From JAPULR01 sp963665075 (GTDB lineage: Bacteria; Chloroflexota; Dehalococcoidia; Lucifugimonadales; GCA-2712585), in the NCBI GenBank assembly GCA_963665075.1, contig OY762063.1, forward strand, positions 2,294,001 through 2,358,000: 64,000 nucleotides of DNA, read 5' to 3'. The notes beneath the pieces were generated by a model. That model saw only the letters and a program-made list of their open reading frames with translations. It ran no database searches and was not told the origin of the DNA. The translations under genes were made by a program, and so were the position numbers. Position 1 is the first letter of the stretch. Every line of letters starts with the position of its first letter. Of this stretch, positions 24,580 through 33,408 are shown in pieces.

Positions 24580-27033
24580 TTAGGTGGGGAGGAGGCGGTG
24601 GAGGGTGAGGCGGATGAGGGGCCAGCGTAGGATGCGCCAGGACCATTGGAGGTCGTCGTGGGCGTCGGCGTCCAGGGGCTTGTTTCGGCTGTATAGGGTT
24701 CTTTCGTAGGCGTTGATGATGATGTCGATTGGTTGGGCGTAGCGGGGGAGGCGGGCGGATAGTCTGGCGCCGTATTCGGAGGGGGTTTCGTTGTTGCGGG
24801 GGAGTCCGGCCAATCCTGCCAGGAAGGTTATGCCTGAGAAGGCCAAGACGGGGAGGCCGAGTTTGCGGGTGAGGAAGCGGAGGTACAGGTTGGCGGTCAG
24901 GGTGGCAAGGGCAATCAGCAGCAATCCAATCATAGGCCATAGGACGTAGGGGCGGAAGAGGAAGTCGAGGGGGGTGTCGCCCGGTGCGGCCGGGGGTTGG
25001 GCTTCCAGAGGAGGGAAGTCCAGGTCGTCAAGAGAGAAATCGTCAGTGCCGGAGGCGGGGTCTTGTTCTTCTTCGCAGGCGAATATATCGCCGAAGCATT
25101 CGTCCAGGAGGGCGGCGTCGGTGGCGCCCGGGGAGGCGGGCTGGAATCCGAGGTTTTGGAGGCTGGGCTGAACGCCGGGGGGCGTAGGCTCGAATTCCAC
25201 CCAGCCGTACTCGGGGAAGTAGACTTCCGGCCAGGCGTGGTAGTCCCTGGCGCGGACGGTCCAGAGGTTGCGAGCTTCGTCCCATTCGCCGGGGGCGAAA
25301 CCGACCACCAGTCGGGCGGGGATGTCGAGGGAGCGGAGCATGGTAATCATGGCGGAGGCGAAGTAGGTGCAGAAGCCGACGCGTTGGTCGGTTAGAAACC
25401 ACTCGACGGAGTCGACGTCCGGGGGCGGCGGGACTATCTGCGCGTCGTATTTAAGGGAGTGGAGGTAGTCCTGGATGCTGATGGCGACGTCGTAGACGTT
25501 GTAGTGGCCTTCGGCGAGCTGCTGGGCGAGGTCTCGTATGGGTTGGGGGAAATTGGCGGGAAGCTGGAGATAGCGGTCAGCAATCCAATCGGGATATTCG
25601 ATGGCGCCGATGGCGTAGGCGCGGGTGGCGTCTTGAAGCTGCCGGGGCGTGGCGGCGGACACGGAGCCGACGGCGGAGTAGCTGCGGGGCGGGTTCTGGC
25701 GTCGAGAAAACATGAGGGCGGTAGTGGGGTAGCTGCCCGCGTCGAGGCGGTGAACGGTGAGGGCGTTTTCGAGAAGGGGGGCGTCTTCCGTCGGGGGCAC
25801 GGTGAAGGTGAGGCCGCCGGATGCCAAGTCGCGTTCAAGGTCGGTTAGGGTGGGGATTGATTCGTCGAGGACGCTCTGTCGGAATTGGGCAACGTCGGGA
25901 GGGAGATAGAAGGGTTCGGGGCGGTCGAGGTAGAGATTGAAGGCGGGCTGGGGGGAGATTTCCCTGAGGCCGGATACGGTGGAGCGGAGGGGGAGGCCGG
26001 CGGTGGCGACGTGGGTGTTGGAGGAGAAGATGCGGACTTGGGCGCGTACTTCCTGCCGGGCGGATTGGGGTTCTGGGGGCGGGAAGTCGGATGGGAGGTT
26101 TTCGGGAGTGCGGGGAGGGTCGGGGATGCCGATCCAGCCCTGGGGGGTGTAGGTCTCGTAGACGCGGACGCGCCACTTGTAGGCTTCGGGGGAGGAGACG
26201 CGCATGACGAGGGTGTCGTTGAGTTCCACCGGGCCGGTGAAGGGGAGGATGGGTCGGAGGTGGAATCGGAGCCAGTTCTTGCGGCTGGGGATGTTTTTGA
26301 AGAGGCCGGAGCCGGATTCCAGGATTTCCAGGATGGGTTCTTCGAGGGTGGAAGCGGCGGCGGGTCGGACGGGGGCGGATGGGGACGGAGTCGGCCAGGC
26401 GAAGGCGAGGGTCGCGAGCCCGAGGGTCAGGCCGACGGCGAGGACGGCGGGGAGCAGGGCGCCCATTGCGAGGCCGACGCGCTTTTGGAGTTGGAAGAAG
26501 GCGACGGCGGGGGCGGCGGCGATGACGTAGAGGGGAAGGTGGAAGAAGTAGGAGTTGTCGAGGAAGGCGAGGGCGATGATGACTAGGAGGAGGCCGGGCA
26601 GGGGGATGAGGATGGGGGGCGCGGCGCGGGATAGGTGGAGGGTCAGGTGGGTGAGGAACCAGGCGGCGGCGAGGAAGAGGAGGCCGAATATGGTGTGGGC
26701 GCCGTCGTCGAGGAGGGGGAGGCCGAGGGCGAGGGTGAGGATGGTTCCGGCGGCGAGGATGACGGCGTAGCTGAGGGGGCGGGGTTTGCCGGTGAAGGAG
26801 CGTCCAAGGGCGAGGGCGGCGAGGATGGGGATGATGAGGGGAGGGAGGCCGCGAACCCAGTTGGCGTTTTCGATGATGCTGAAGGCGGCGTAGAGGGATA
26901 GGGCGAGGAGGAGGAGGCCGAGGGCTTCCAAGGGGGTGGGGAGGAGGGGGTTTTTGGGGCGGGTGAGGGGGGCCCACGTCTGGCCTGAGACGGGGTTGCG
27001 GGGGTTGGGTTGGGGTGTGTGGAGGTTTTTCAT
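24580..27033 (-). CDS. transglutaminase-like membrane protein (DUF3488/TgpA type)
   Basis: 817 aa. N-terminal block of about six helices (residues 35-225), an extracytoplasmic region, then the transglutaminase core: catalytic Cys in RVGFCTYFASAMITML, His in DYHAWPEVYF and Asp/Glu region WVEFEPTPPG. A last helix (LWPMIGLLLIALATLTANLYLRF) precedes a DUF4129-like C-terminus with LPRYAQPIDIIINAYERTLYSR. Fits the TgpA-type partner of MoxR and DUF58, a trio linked to envelope protein quality or assembly of surface complexes. Its stop lies in the edge of a repeat. Start ATG 27033 has no clear ribosome site. Confidence 0.85.
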   Translation of the reverse strand: MKNLHTPQPNPRNPVSGQTWAPLTRPKNPLLPTPLEALGLLLLALSLYAAFSIIENANWVRGLPPLIIPILAALALGRSFTGKPRPLSYAVILAAGTILTLALGLPLLDDGAHTIFGLLFLAAAWFLTHLTLHLSRAAPPILIPLPGLLLVIIALAFLDNSYFFHLPLYVIAAAPAVAFFQLQKRVGLAMGALLPAVLAVGLTLGLATLAFAWPTPSPSAPVRPAAASTLEEPILEILESGSGLFKNIPSRKNWLRFHLRPILPFTGPVELNDTLVMRVSSPEAYKWRVRVYETYTPQGWIGIPDPPRTPENLPSDFPPPEPQSARQEVRAQVRIFSSNTHVATAGLPLRSTVSGLREISPQPAFNLYLDRPEPFYLPPDVAQFRQSVLDESIPTLTDLERDLASGGLTFTVPPTEDAPLLENALTVHRLDAGSYPTTALMFSRRQNPPRSYSAVGSVSAATPRQLQDATRAYAIGAIEYPDWIADRYLQLPANFPQPIRDLAQQLAEGHYNVYDVAISIQDYLHSLKYDAQIVPPPPDVDSVEWFLTDQRVGFCTYFASAMITMLRSLDIPARLVVGFAPGEWDEARNLWTVRARDYHAWPEVYFPEYGWVEFEPTPPGVQPSLQNLGFQPASPGATDAALLDECFGDIFACEEEQDPASGTDDFSLDDLDFPPLEAQPPAAPGDTPLDFLFRPYVLWPMIGLLLIALATLTANLYLRFLTRKLGLPVLAFSGITFLAGLAGLPRNNETPSEYGARLSARLPRYAQPIDIIINAYERTLYSRNKPLDADAHDDLQWSWRILRWPLIRLTLHRLLPT

Positions 27034-28259
27034 GGGGGGTTAGTTACTGCCATCTCGCGCCTGCGTGAGGGCAAGGTGGGCAGGTGGGTGGAAAGAGAAG
27101 ATGGATTCCCGCCTTCGCGGGAATGACGAATAGGGAGGCGGGACTGACGGAGGGGGTTGCGGGAATGGCTCAGGTGAGGATTGGTTGAGGCCGCTCGACC
27201 CTTCGACAGGCTCAGGGTGAGCGGATGATGTGGGATGGTCAGGGTGAGTGGAGGGTGGGATTTCAGAGTCAGGGTGAGTGGGAGGGAGGGGATTTTGGGG
27301 ACTCGTTTTGGAAAACGAGTCCGGGGGTTTTGGGGGTGATTCAGGCACGAATTGGGGGATTTTCGGGGTGTACTCGTTTCAAAAAAATGGGGAAACGAGT
27401 CCCGGATCGAGGGTGCGCCGGGTGGGGGCGGCTGGGTTATGGGCGGGCCTGCTGTTGCGTTATGGAATGCGTATGTATGTTTCATGGAAGAAGGGTAGCA
27501 TAGGGTGGGGGTGGGGGCAAGGGTGAGTTGGCATGGTGGGCGTGCCCATCATCCAGGGCAACCACAAGGGTTGCCCCTACGGGGGATGTAGAGCATGGGT
27601 GGCGATGGATTCCCGCCTGCGCGGGAATGACGGGGGCCGCTCGACCCTTCGACAAGCTCAGGGTGAGCGGATGATGTGGGATGGTCAGGGTGAGTGGGGG
27701 AGGGGATGGATTCCGGCTTGCGCCGGAATGACGAGGTGTGCGAAGGGGGGAGGGAGAAGAGGGGGTGCGGGCGGGCACAAGGGTCGCCGCTACGGGGGAT
27801 GGGGCCGCTCGACCCTTCGACAAGCTCAGGGTGAGCGGATGATGTGGGATGGTCAGGGTGAGCGTGGGAGGGGATGGATTCCGGCTTGCGCCGGAATGGC
27901 GAGGTGTGCGAAGGGGGGAGGGAGAAGAGGGGATGCGGGCGGCTACAAGGGCCGCCTCTACGGGAGATGGGGCGGCTCGACCCTTCGACAAGCTCAGGGT
28001 GAGCGGGGGAGGGTGTTGTCGGGTGTGTGGGGCGGCTCGACCCTTCGACAAGCTCAGGGTGAGCGGGGGAGGGTGTTGTCGGGAGTGGGAGCACGCCCAT
28101 CCCTTCGACAGGGTCAGGGTGAGCGGGGGAGGGGATGGATTCCGGCTTGCGCCGGAATGACGAGGTGTGTGAAGGGGGGAAGGGAGAAGAGGGGATGGAT
28201 TCCGGCTTTTGCCGGAATGACGATGGGTCTGTGAGAGTGTGGTGGAGGTGGACATGGGG
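27034..28259 (+). repeat. 1.2-kb repeat-rich spacer between DUF58 and transglutaminase genes
   Basis: No gene. Contains seven or more palindromes of the ATTCC(C/G)GC type and many CCCTTCGACAAG...CAGGGTGAGC copies. A ~168-bp unit (GAGGTGTGCGAAGGGGGGAG at 27733 and 27901) and a 60-bp unit (GGCGGCTCGACCCTTCGACA at 27971 and 28031) are tandemly duplicated. Most stems read GATTCCGGC..GCCGGAATG here, the paired base change of the usual GATTCCCGC..GCGGGAATG. The leader element copy B occupies about 27290-27540. Confidence 0.85.
27290..27540 (-). promoter_or_regulatory. promoter-leader element, copy B, with two strong hairpins
   Basis: Minus-strand promoter TTGCCC (27520-27515), 17-nt spacer, TACCCT (27497-27492). 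Downstream lie two inverted repeats: ACTCGTTTC / GAAACGAGT at 27372-27380 and 27392-27400, and GGACTCGTTTT / AAAACGAGTCC at 27299-27322 with a 2-nt loop. Equivalent in order to copies A and C, though only the promoter core and the A(T/C)TCGTTT arms are alike. It precedes the transglutaminase gene. Confidence 0.45.
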
Positions 28260-29477
28260 TTAGTATACGAGGCGGTCCATGACGTTGGCGAGGGAGTGGG
28301 AGAGGCGGTCGCCGCGGCGGATGACGTAGCCGTCGTAGGGGTCGGTTGCTGCGGGTTGGGTTGGGGTTTCGCCGTTGGTTGCGGTCTGGAAGGTGGCGGC
28401 GTCGAGAAGGACGGGGAGGACGGTTACGCCGCGTCGGTACATCTGTTGGAAGACGCCGGGGCTGCCGGGGATGGGGCCGGGGGCGACGACGACGGCGAGG
28501 CTGCCTTGGGGGAGTTCGCGTTCGGCTTTGATGAGCAGGTTGGAGAGGGGGACGTCTCCTTTGGCTTCAATTCGGGAAAGGGCTTCCAGGATTACCCAGA
28601 GTTGGGTGGCGTCGCGCTGGGGGACGATGGCGTGGAGGGTTTCGCCGTGGACCATGAGTCCGACGTTCTGGTGGGATTCGATGAGGCTGACAGCCAGGGA
28701 TGCGGCGATGGTGACAGCGTATTCTTCGGTGCTCTCGGGGTCGTCGCCAATCTGGCGGGATGCCTGGAGGTCGAGGATGAGCCAGACGGCGGTGTGTCCG
28801 CCGCTGTCGAATTCCTTGCTCATAAGCCGGTTGGTTCTGGCGGTGGTGGGCCAGTGGATGCGGTTGAGGCTGTCGCTGGGGCGGTATTCGCGGACGCGGG
28901 AGGCGGAGGCGCTGGCGCCGGTCATGAGGCTGGCGCGGCCCACGTCGCCGAAAGCGGCGGCGCCGACGGAGAGGCCGGCTACGAGGGGAACGACCTGGGG
29001 ATAGACGGTGATGGTCTGGGGCTGTCCGACGAGGCGTCGGATGGCGGTCAAGCCGAGGGGGTCGGAAGCGGAGATTTCCGCCGCGCCGATGGTGTTGAGT
29101 CCGCGTCGGACGTGATGGGCAATCAGGGTATGTTGGGAGGTTGACTTGGGCTTGAGGTTGAGGGTGATGGCGCTTTCTCGCACAGGCAGGTCGAGGATGT
29201 TCAGGCGGAGGCCGAGGCGGGGGATGCCTAGTTTCTCCTGGACGGTTATGCGGAGTCGGAGGGGGTGGCCGACCTGGGGGCGGGCGCTGAGGGTCTCAAC
29301 GCTTACGTCGAGGCCGCGGGTTTGAGTCCATGACCAGAGGAAGCTGAGGGCTGTGAGCAGGAGGCCGAAGTAGAGGAGGAAGTAGAGGGGGCGGTAGGCG
29401 GTGACGAAGGCGAGGGCGAGCAGAAGGAGGGTGGTTGGGAGGATTATGGTGAGGGTTAGGAGGGATGGGCGGTTCAT
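28260..29477 (-). CDS. DUF58 domain protein
   Basis: 405 aa. Two N-terminal helices (LTLTIILPTTLLLLALAFV and PLYFLLYFGLLLTALSFLW) anchor a beta-rich region and a von-Willebrand-like DUF58 domain with the signature RVREYRPSDSLNRIHWPTTA...LMSKEF and VWLILDLQ. Known as the obligate neighbour of MoxR ATPases. It may act as the scaffold or client-binding partner that MoxR remodels. Transcribed leftward, but separated from moxR and the transglutaminase by 0.7- and 1.2-kb repeat spacers, so whether the trio is one transcript is uncertain. Confidence 0.88.
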   Translation of the reverse strand: MNRPSLLTLTIILPTTLLLLALAFVTAYRPLYFLLYFGLLLTALSFLWSWTQTRGLDVSVETLSARPQVGHPLRLRITVQEKLGIPRLGLRLNILDLPVRESAITLNLKPKSTSQHTLIAHHVRRGLNTIGAAEISASDPLGLTAIRRLVGQPQTITVYPQVVPLVAGLSVGAAAFGDVGRASLMTGASASASRVREYRPSDSLNRIHWPTTARTNRLMSKEFDSGGHTAVWLILDLQASRQIGDDPESTEEYAVTIAASLAVSLIESHQNVGLMVHGETLHAIVPQRDATQLWVILEALSRIEAKGDVPLSNLLIKAERELPQGSLAVVVAPGPIPGSPGVFQQMYRRGVTVLPVLLDAATFQTATNGETPTQPAATDPYDGYVIRRGDRLSHSLANVMDRLVY

Positions 29478-30144
29478 GGGAGTGTCGATGGTAGGGGTTC
29501 AGAGTGTTTGAGGGGCGGTTTCATATATAAGGATGGGATGGGCTCCCGCTTGCGCGGGAGCAAGAGATGGTGGCGGGGATGGCGGAGGGGGTAGGCGGGA
29601 ATGACTGTGGGCGCTCGACCCTTCGACAGGCTCAGGGTGAGAGGTGGGAGGATGTTGTTGGGTGAGGGGGGTATTCATGGCGGGGTTAGTTACTGTCGTC
29701 CGCCGCTTTTGCGGGGGGAGTGGGCTCCCGCTTTCTCGGGAGCAAGAAGGGAGGGCGCTCGACCCTTCGACAGGCTCAGGGTGAGCGGTGGGAGGGTGGA
29801 TTCCCGCTTTCGCGGGAATGACGAAAAGGGGGGTGGGAATGACTGATGGTTCGAGGGGGAAGGGAGAAGGTGGATTCCCGCTTTCGCGGGAATGACGAGG
29901 AGGAAGGCGGGGATGACGGAAAGGGGGCGGGAATGAGGGAGGAGGGACGTACCCTGACCCCAGCCCTCTCCCAGGATGGGAGAGGGGGCATGGCTCGACC
30001 CTTCGTCCTTCGACAAGCTCAGGAGAAGCTCAGGGTGAGCGGATGGGGGATGGATTCCCGCCTGCGCGGGAATGACGATGGGGTAGGCGGGACGGCTGGT
30101 TGGAGGTGTGGGCGTCATTGACTTGTGCAACAGTCTCTCAAGGG
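29478..30144 (+). repeat. repeat-rich spacer between moxR and DUF58 genes
   Basis: No gene. Four or more ATTCCCGC palindromes, GGCTCCCGCTTGCGCGGGAG and GGCTCCCGCTTTCTCGGGAG variants, CTCGACCCTTCGACAGGCTC copies, a CTCTCCC-AGGAT-GGGAGAG hairpin (about 29967) and a compound CTTCGTCCTTCGACAAGC unit. GGGTTAGTTACTGTC (about 29684) resembles a motif just before the transglutaminase start (GGGTTAGTTACTGCC at 27038). Confidence 0.8.
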
Positions 30145-31143
30145 TTAGTTGGATTGGTTGCGGACGGTGGGGAAGGGGAATCGCTGCATCCGACCGGTGC
30201 GTTCTACGGGGGTGGATTGGAGGATATTTTCGATGATTTGCTCCTCGGTGGACTCGGCGCGGCCTTCGGCGGTGAGGACGAGGCGGTGGCTCAGGGCGGC
30301 GACGGCGACGGCCTTGACGTCGTCGGGGAGGGTGAAGTCTCGTCCTTCCAAAAGGGCGTGGGCCTGGGCGAGGGCGACGAGGCCGAGGGACGCGCGGGGG
30401 GACGCGCCGAGGTGGATGGCGGGGCTGTTTCGGGTGGCGTTGACGAGGTCAACGACGTAGTCGGTGACGAGGCGGTCAACGAAGACGTTTCGGACGGCCT
30501 GCTGGGAGAGGGTCATTTCTTCGAGGGTTACGGCCTGGGTGAGGCTTTCGATGGGGTGGGCGGGCATCTGGCGTTCGATGATGTCGGCTTCTTCCTCTAT
30601 AGTGGGGTAGCCGAGGCGGAGACGAAGGATGAAGCGGTCGAGTTCGGTTTCGGGAAGGGGGAAGGTGCCGCCGTGTTCGGCGGGGTTGCGGGTGGCTAAT
30701 AGGAGGAAGGGCAGAGGGACGGCTTGGGTGACGCCGTCGACGGTGACCTGTCGTTCCTCCATAGCTTCGAGGAAGGCGGATTGGGTGCGGGGAGAGGCGC
30801 GGTTGACTTCGTCCACCAACACCATGTTGGCCATGATGGGGCCTGGACGGAAGCGGAATTCCCGGTCGCGCTGGTCGAAGATGTAGGCGCCGGTGATGTC
30901 GGTGGGGAGAAGGTCGGAGGTGCACTGGATGCGCTTGAAGGCGCCGCCGAGGGAGAGGGCGATGCTCTTGGCGAAGATGGTTTTGCCGACGCCGGGAACG
31001 CCGTCGATGAGGACGTGGCCCTGGCAGAGGAGGGCCATGACGCCGAGGCGGAGGGGCTGTTGGTTGCCGACGATGACTTTTTGGAGGTTTTGGAGGAGGG
31101 AGTCGGCGACTTCGCGGGCGTCGGCGAGGGTGAATTCTTGCAT
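30145..31143 (-). CDS. MoxR-family AAA ATPase
   Basis: 332 aa from ATG 31143 (MQEFTLADARE), with AAGGAG about 12 nt upstream. Walker A GVPGVGKT is at 48-55, Walker B MVLVDEVNR, sensor 1 LLATRNPAEHGGTFPLPE, and the arginine finger region ELDRFILRLRLGYP; the C-terminal lid holds LGASPRASLGLVALAQA, conserved in MoxR. These ATPases act as chaperones that activate or assemble partner complexes, commonly with DUF58 and transglutaminase proteins, both encoded just downstream. First gene of the leftward trio. Confidence 0.92.
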   Translation of the reverse strand: MQEFTLADAREVADSLLQNLQKVIVGNQQPLRLGVMALLCQGHVLIDGVPGVGKTIFAKSIALSLGGAFKRIQCTSDLLPTDITGAYIFDQRDREFRFRPGPIMANMVLVDEVNRASPRTQSAFLEAMEERQVTVDGVTQAVPLPFLLLATRNPAEHGGTFPLPETELDRFILRLRLGYPTIEEEADIIERQMPAHPIESLTQAVTLEEMTLSQQAVRNVFVDRLVTDYVVDLVNATRNSPAIHLGASPRASLGLVALAQAHALLEGRDFTLPDDVKAVAVAALSHRLVLTAEGRAESTEEQIIENILQSTPVERTGRMQRFPFPTVRNQSN

Positions 31144-31537
31144 GGGGGGGTTTTTTCTCCTTGGGGGCTTCGGGGAAGCCGTTGGGGTAACTTTAATGGA
31201 AGTTTTGGGGGTGGGCAAGCGGGGGGGACGCCCAGCCCCATTTCACCCCCATCCCAACCTTCCCCCGTCAAGGGGGAAGGGGTAAGAGTGGATTCCCGCC
31301 TACGCGGGAATGACGGAGGGGGTTGCGGGAATGACGGAGGGGAGGCGGGAATGACGAGAGGGGGTTGCGGGAATGACGGAGGGGGAGGCGGGAATGACGG
31401 AGGGAGTTGCGGGAATGACGAGAGGGGGTGAGGGAATGACGGTTTGGATGGAGGGAAGGGAGAAGAGGGAGGGGGTGGTTGCGGGGGCGGGGGAGTGGGG
31501 GTATTCTTGCGGGGCAGGATTTGGAAAGGGGGCGGGC
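31144..31537 (+). repeat. repeat spacer between moxR and the first HpcH/HpaI gene
   Basis: Divergent intergenic region. One CTTCCCCC-GTCAA-GGGGGAAG hairpin and one ATTCCCGCC palindrome (about 31260-31312), then about seven tandem GGGAATGACG(G/A)AGGG units of 18-21 bp up to 31440. No gene; the open frame upstream of 31538 is repeat. Confidence 0.75.
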
Positions 31538-32272
31538 GTGAAGGTTGGCAGGCGTCGATCATGGCTGTTGGTTCCTCCCTTCGAGGATGAGGTGGAGGAA
31601 GGGTTGTCGCATGGGCCGGACGTGTTGGTGTTGGATATGGTGGAGTTGTTATCGCCGTCGGGTCGGGACGCGGCGTTGGAGGGGTTGCGGGGAATCGTCG
31701 AGAAGGCGGTGGGGGCAGGCGGGCCGGAGGTGTTCTTGCAGATAGACGCGAATCGGGCGCCGGAGGAGTTGAGGGCGGGGGTTGTTCCGGGGGTGAGCGG
31801 GGTGGCGCTGCCGCGACTGGAGTGGGTGGCGCAGGCGCGGATGTGCGATGCCGTATTGGGGCGGCTTGAGGCGCGGCGGGGGATTCCGTCCGGGAGTTTG
31901 CAGATTGTGGCGTCGCTGGACACGGCGTTGGGGAATCACCGGGCGATGGAGTTGATTCAGGCGAGTTCGAGGGTGTGGGGAGTCAGTTTGGGACGGGTGG
32001 ATCTGGCGATGGACTTGCGAGCGGGGCCGGACGGGGAGTTTCACCTGCTGCCGTTTTTGATGCAGCGGTTGATTATCGTGGCGGGAGCGGCGGGGGTGAC
32101 GCCTTTGGGGGCGTGGTGGCGTCCGCCGGCGAGGGGGTTGATGGCGTCGGTTGAGGATACGTACGAGGCGGCGGTCAGGGGGAAGGCGCTGGGGTTTCGG
32201 GGGGCGTTCTGCGTTGCGGGGGAGCAGGCGGAGGCGTTGAATCGGGGTTTCGACGGGGGGAATTTGGCATGA
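31538..32272 (+). CDS. HpcH/HpaI aldolase/CitE-like protein, eroded active site (paralog 1)
   Basis: 244 aa from GTG 31538, preceded by GGAAAGGGGG at 5 nt. TIM-barrel of the HpcH/HpaI (citrate lyase beta/malyl-CoA lyase) family, recognisable by alignment to the next gene: LVPPFEDEVEEGLSHGPDVLVLDMVE, LEARRGIPSGSLQIVASLDTALGN, and LGRVDLAMDL. Several catalytic positions differ from the family: DLED is DMVE, the strand VRIN is LQID, and the metal-binding Glu in VET is Asp (SLDT), while the Asp in VDLAMDL is kept. It lacks the C-terminal extension of the other two copies. It overlaps the next start (ATGA), so the proteins are made together, perhaps as a hetero-oligomer. Confidence 0.7.
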   Translation: MKVGRRRSWLLVPPFEDEVEEGLSHGPDVLVLDMVELLSPSGRDAALEGLRGIVEKAVGAGGPEVFLQIDANRAPEELRAGVVPGVSGVALPRLEWVAQARMCDAVLGRLEARRGIPSGSLQIVASLDTALGNHRAMELIQASSRVWGVSLGRVDLAMDLRAGPDGEFHLLPFLMQRLIIVAGAAGVTPLGAWWRPPARGLMASVEDTYEAAVRGKALGFRGAFCVAGEQAEALNRGFDGGNLA

Positions 32273-33210
32273 ATTCGGGGATGGTGCGTCGGTCCGGTCT
32301 TACGATGCCGGTGAACAATCCGCGCTTCGTGCAGAAGGCGTGGACTCGGGGGTGCGACTTCATCATCCTTGATCTGGAAGATTCGGTGCCGCCGTCGGAG
32401 AAGGCTCACGCCCGGACGTTGGTTAAGGATGCTATCGGGGTGGTTGGCAAGGGAGGGGCGGAGGTGTGGGTTCGCATCAATCATTACTCAGTTTTGGAAG
32501 ATTTGGAAGCGGCGGTGTGGCCGGGGTTGAGTCGGATCAATTATCCGAAGGCGGAGACGGCGCAGGAGATATGGTTGGTGGACAAGATAATTTCGCGGCT
32601 GGAGGCGGAGCGGGGGATTCTGGCGGGACAGGTGGAGATCGGGGCGAACGTGGAGACGGCGTTGGGGGTGGCGAACGCGTTGGAGATTGCGGCGGCGAGT
32701 CCGCGAATCAGGGATTTCGGGGGAGGGGGCGGATACGATATGTCGCGAGACTTGGGGGTGGAGATGTTCGTGGACTTCAACCAGTTTGTGTACGGGAGCG
32801 GGGAGTTGGAGCTGGCGGCGCGGGTGGCGGGATTGGAGGTTCATTCGACGCCGTATATGCCGAATTTGTCGGGTAGCGTGAGCGACGGGGAGCACGCTTT
32901 CAGGGTGGCGGAGGCGACGCGGAAGCTGGGGTTCAGGATGGGGGGCGGGCTGCATCCGAATGTGGTGGAGCCGCAGAATCGGGGGTTGACGCCGACGGCT
33001 GAGGAGGTGGCGGCGGCTCATGTGGTGTTGGAGTTGTACGAGGAGGAGGTGGCTGCGTCGGGTCGGGCGTGGGTGGAGTTTGGGGGGGTGACGGTGGATT
33101 GGTACGAGGCGCGGCGGGCGCGGGATTTGTTGGAGTGGGCGGGGCTGTGTGAGGGTCGGAATGGGGAGAAGGAGGAGGCGGTGGCTAGGGCTAGGGGGGA
33201 TCGGGAGTGA
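32269..33210 (+). CDS. HpcH/HpaI aldolase/citrate lyase beta family protein (paralog 2, canonical)
   Basis: 313 aa. Family motifs intact: PVNNPRFVQKAWTRGCDFIILDLEDSV (barrel start with acidic motif), VRIN (substrate Arg), PKAET, the metal-binding Glu in NVETALG and Asp in GGGYDMSRDLG. Enzymes of this family cleave or form CoA thioesters such as malyl-CoA, citramalyl-CoA or related beta-hydroxyacyl-CoA. A lid-type C-terminal helix follows (WYEARRARDLLEWAG). Of the three tandem copies this is the only one with the full set of catalytic residues. Start coupled to paralog 1 by ATGA. Confidence 0.85.
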   Translation: MNSGMVRRSGLTMPVNNPRFVQKAWTRGCDFIILDLEDSVPPSEKAHARTLVKDAIGVVGKGGAEVWVRINHYSVLEDLEAAVWPGLSRINYPKAETAQEIWLVDKIISRLEAERGILAGQVEIGANVETALGVANALEIAAASPRIRDFGGGGGYDMSRDLGVEMFVDFNQFVYGSGELELAARVAGLEVHSTPYMPNLSGSVSDGEHAFRVAEATRKLGFRMGGGLHPNVVEPQNRGLTPTAEEVAAAHVVLELYEEEVAASGRAWVEFGGVTVDWYEARRARDLLEWAGLCEGRNGEKEEAVARARGDRE

Positions 33211-33240
33211 ACGTAATGGACGTGCGGAAGAAATGTTGTG

Positions 33241-33400
33241 GGAAGCGGGGATGGATTCCCGCCTGCGCGGGAATGACGAATGGGGGCGCGGGAATGACGG
33301 AGGTGGTGGCGGGAATGACGGAGGGGTTGGTTGGGGCCGCTCGACCCTTCGACAGGCCCTTCGACAAGCTCAGGACGGAGCTCAGGGTGAGCGGAGGGGG
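33241..33400 (+). repeat. repeat block between paralogs 2 and 3
   Basis: One ATTCCCGC-CTGC-GCGGGAAT palindrome (about 33254), two GGGAATGACGGAGG units, and a nested CCCTTCGACAGGCCCTTCGA...GGTGAGCGGAGG unit whose end supplies the ribosome site of paralog 3. Confidence 0.75.
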
Positions 33401-33408
33401 GGTGCGGG

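Noticed and set aside
29690..30130. 146-codon minus-strand open frame between moxR and DUF58
   Set aside because: Entirely composed of the dispersed repeats.
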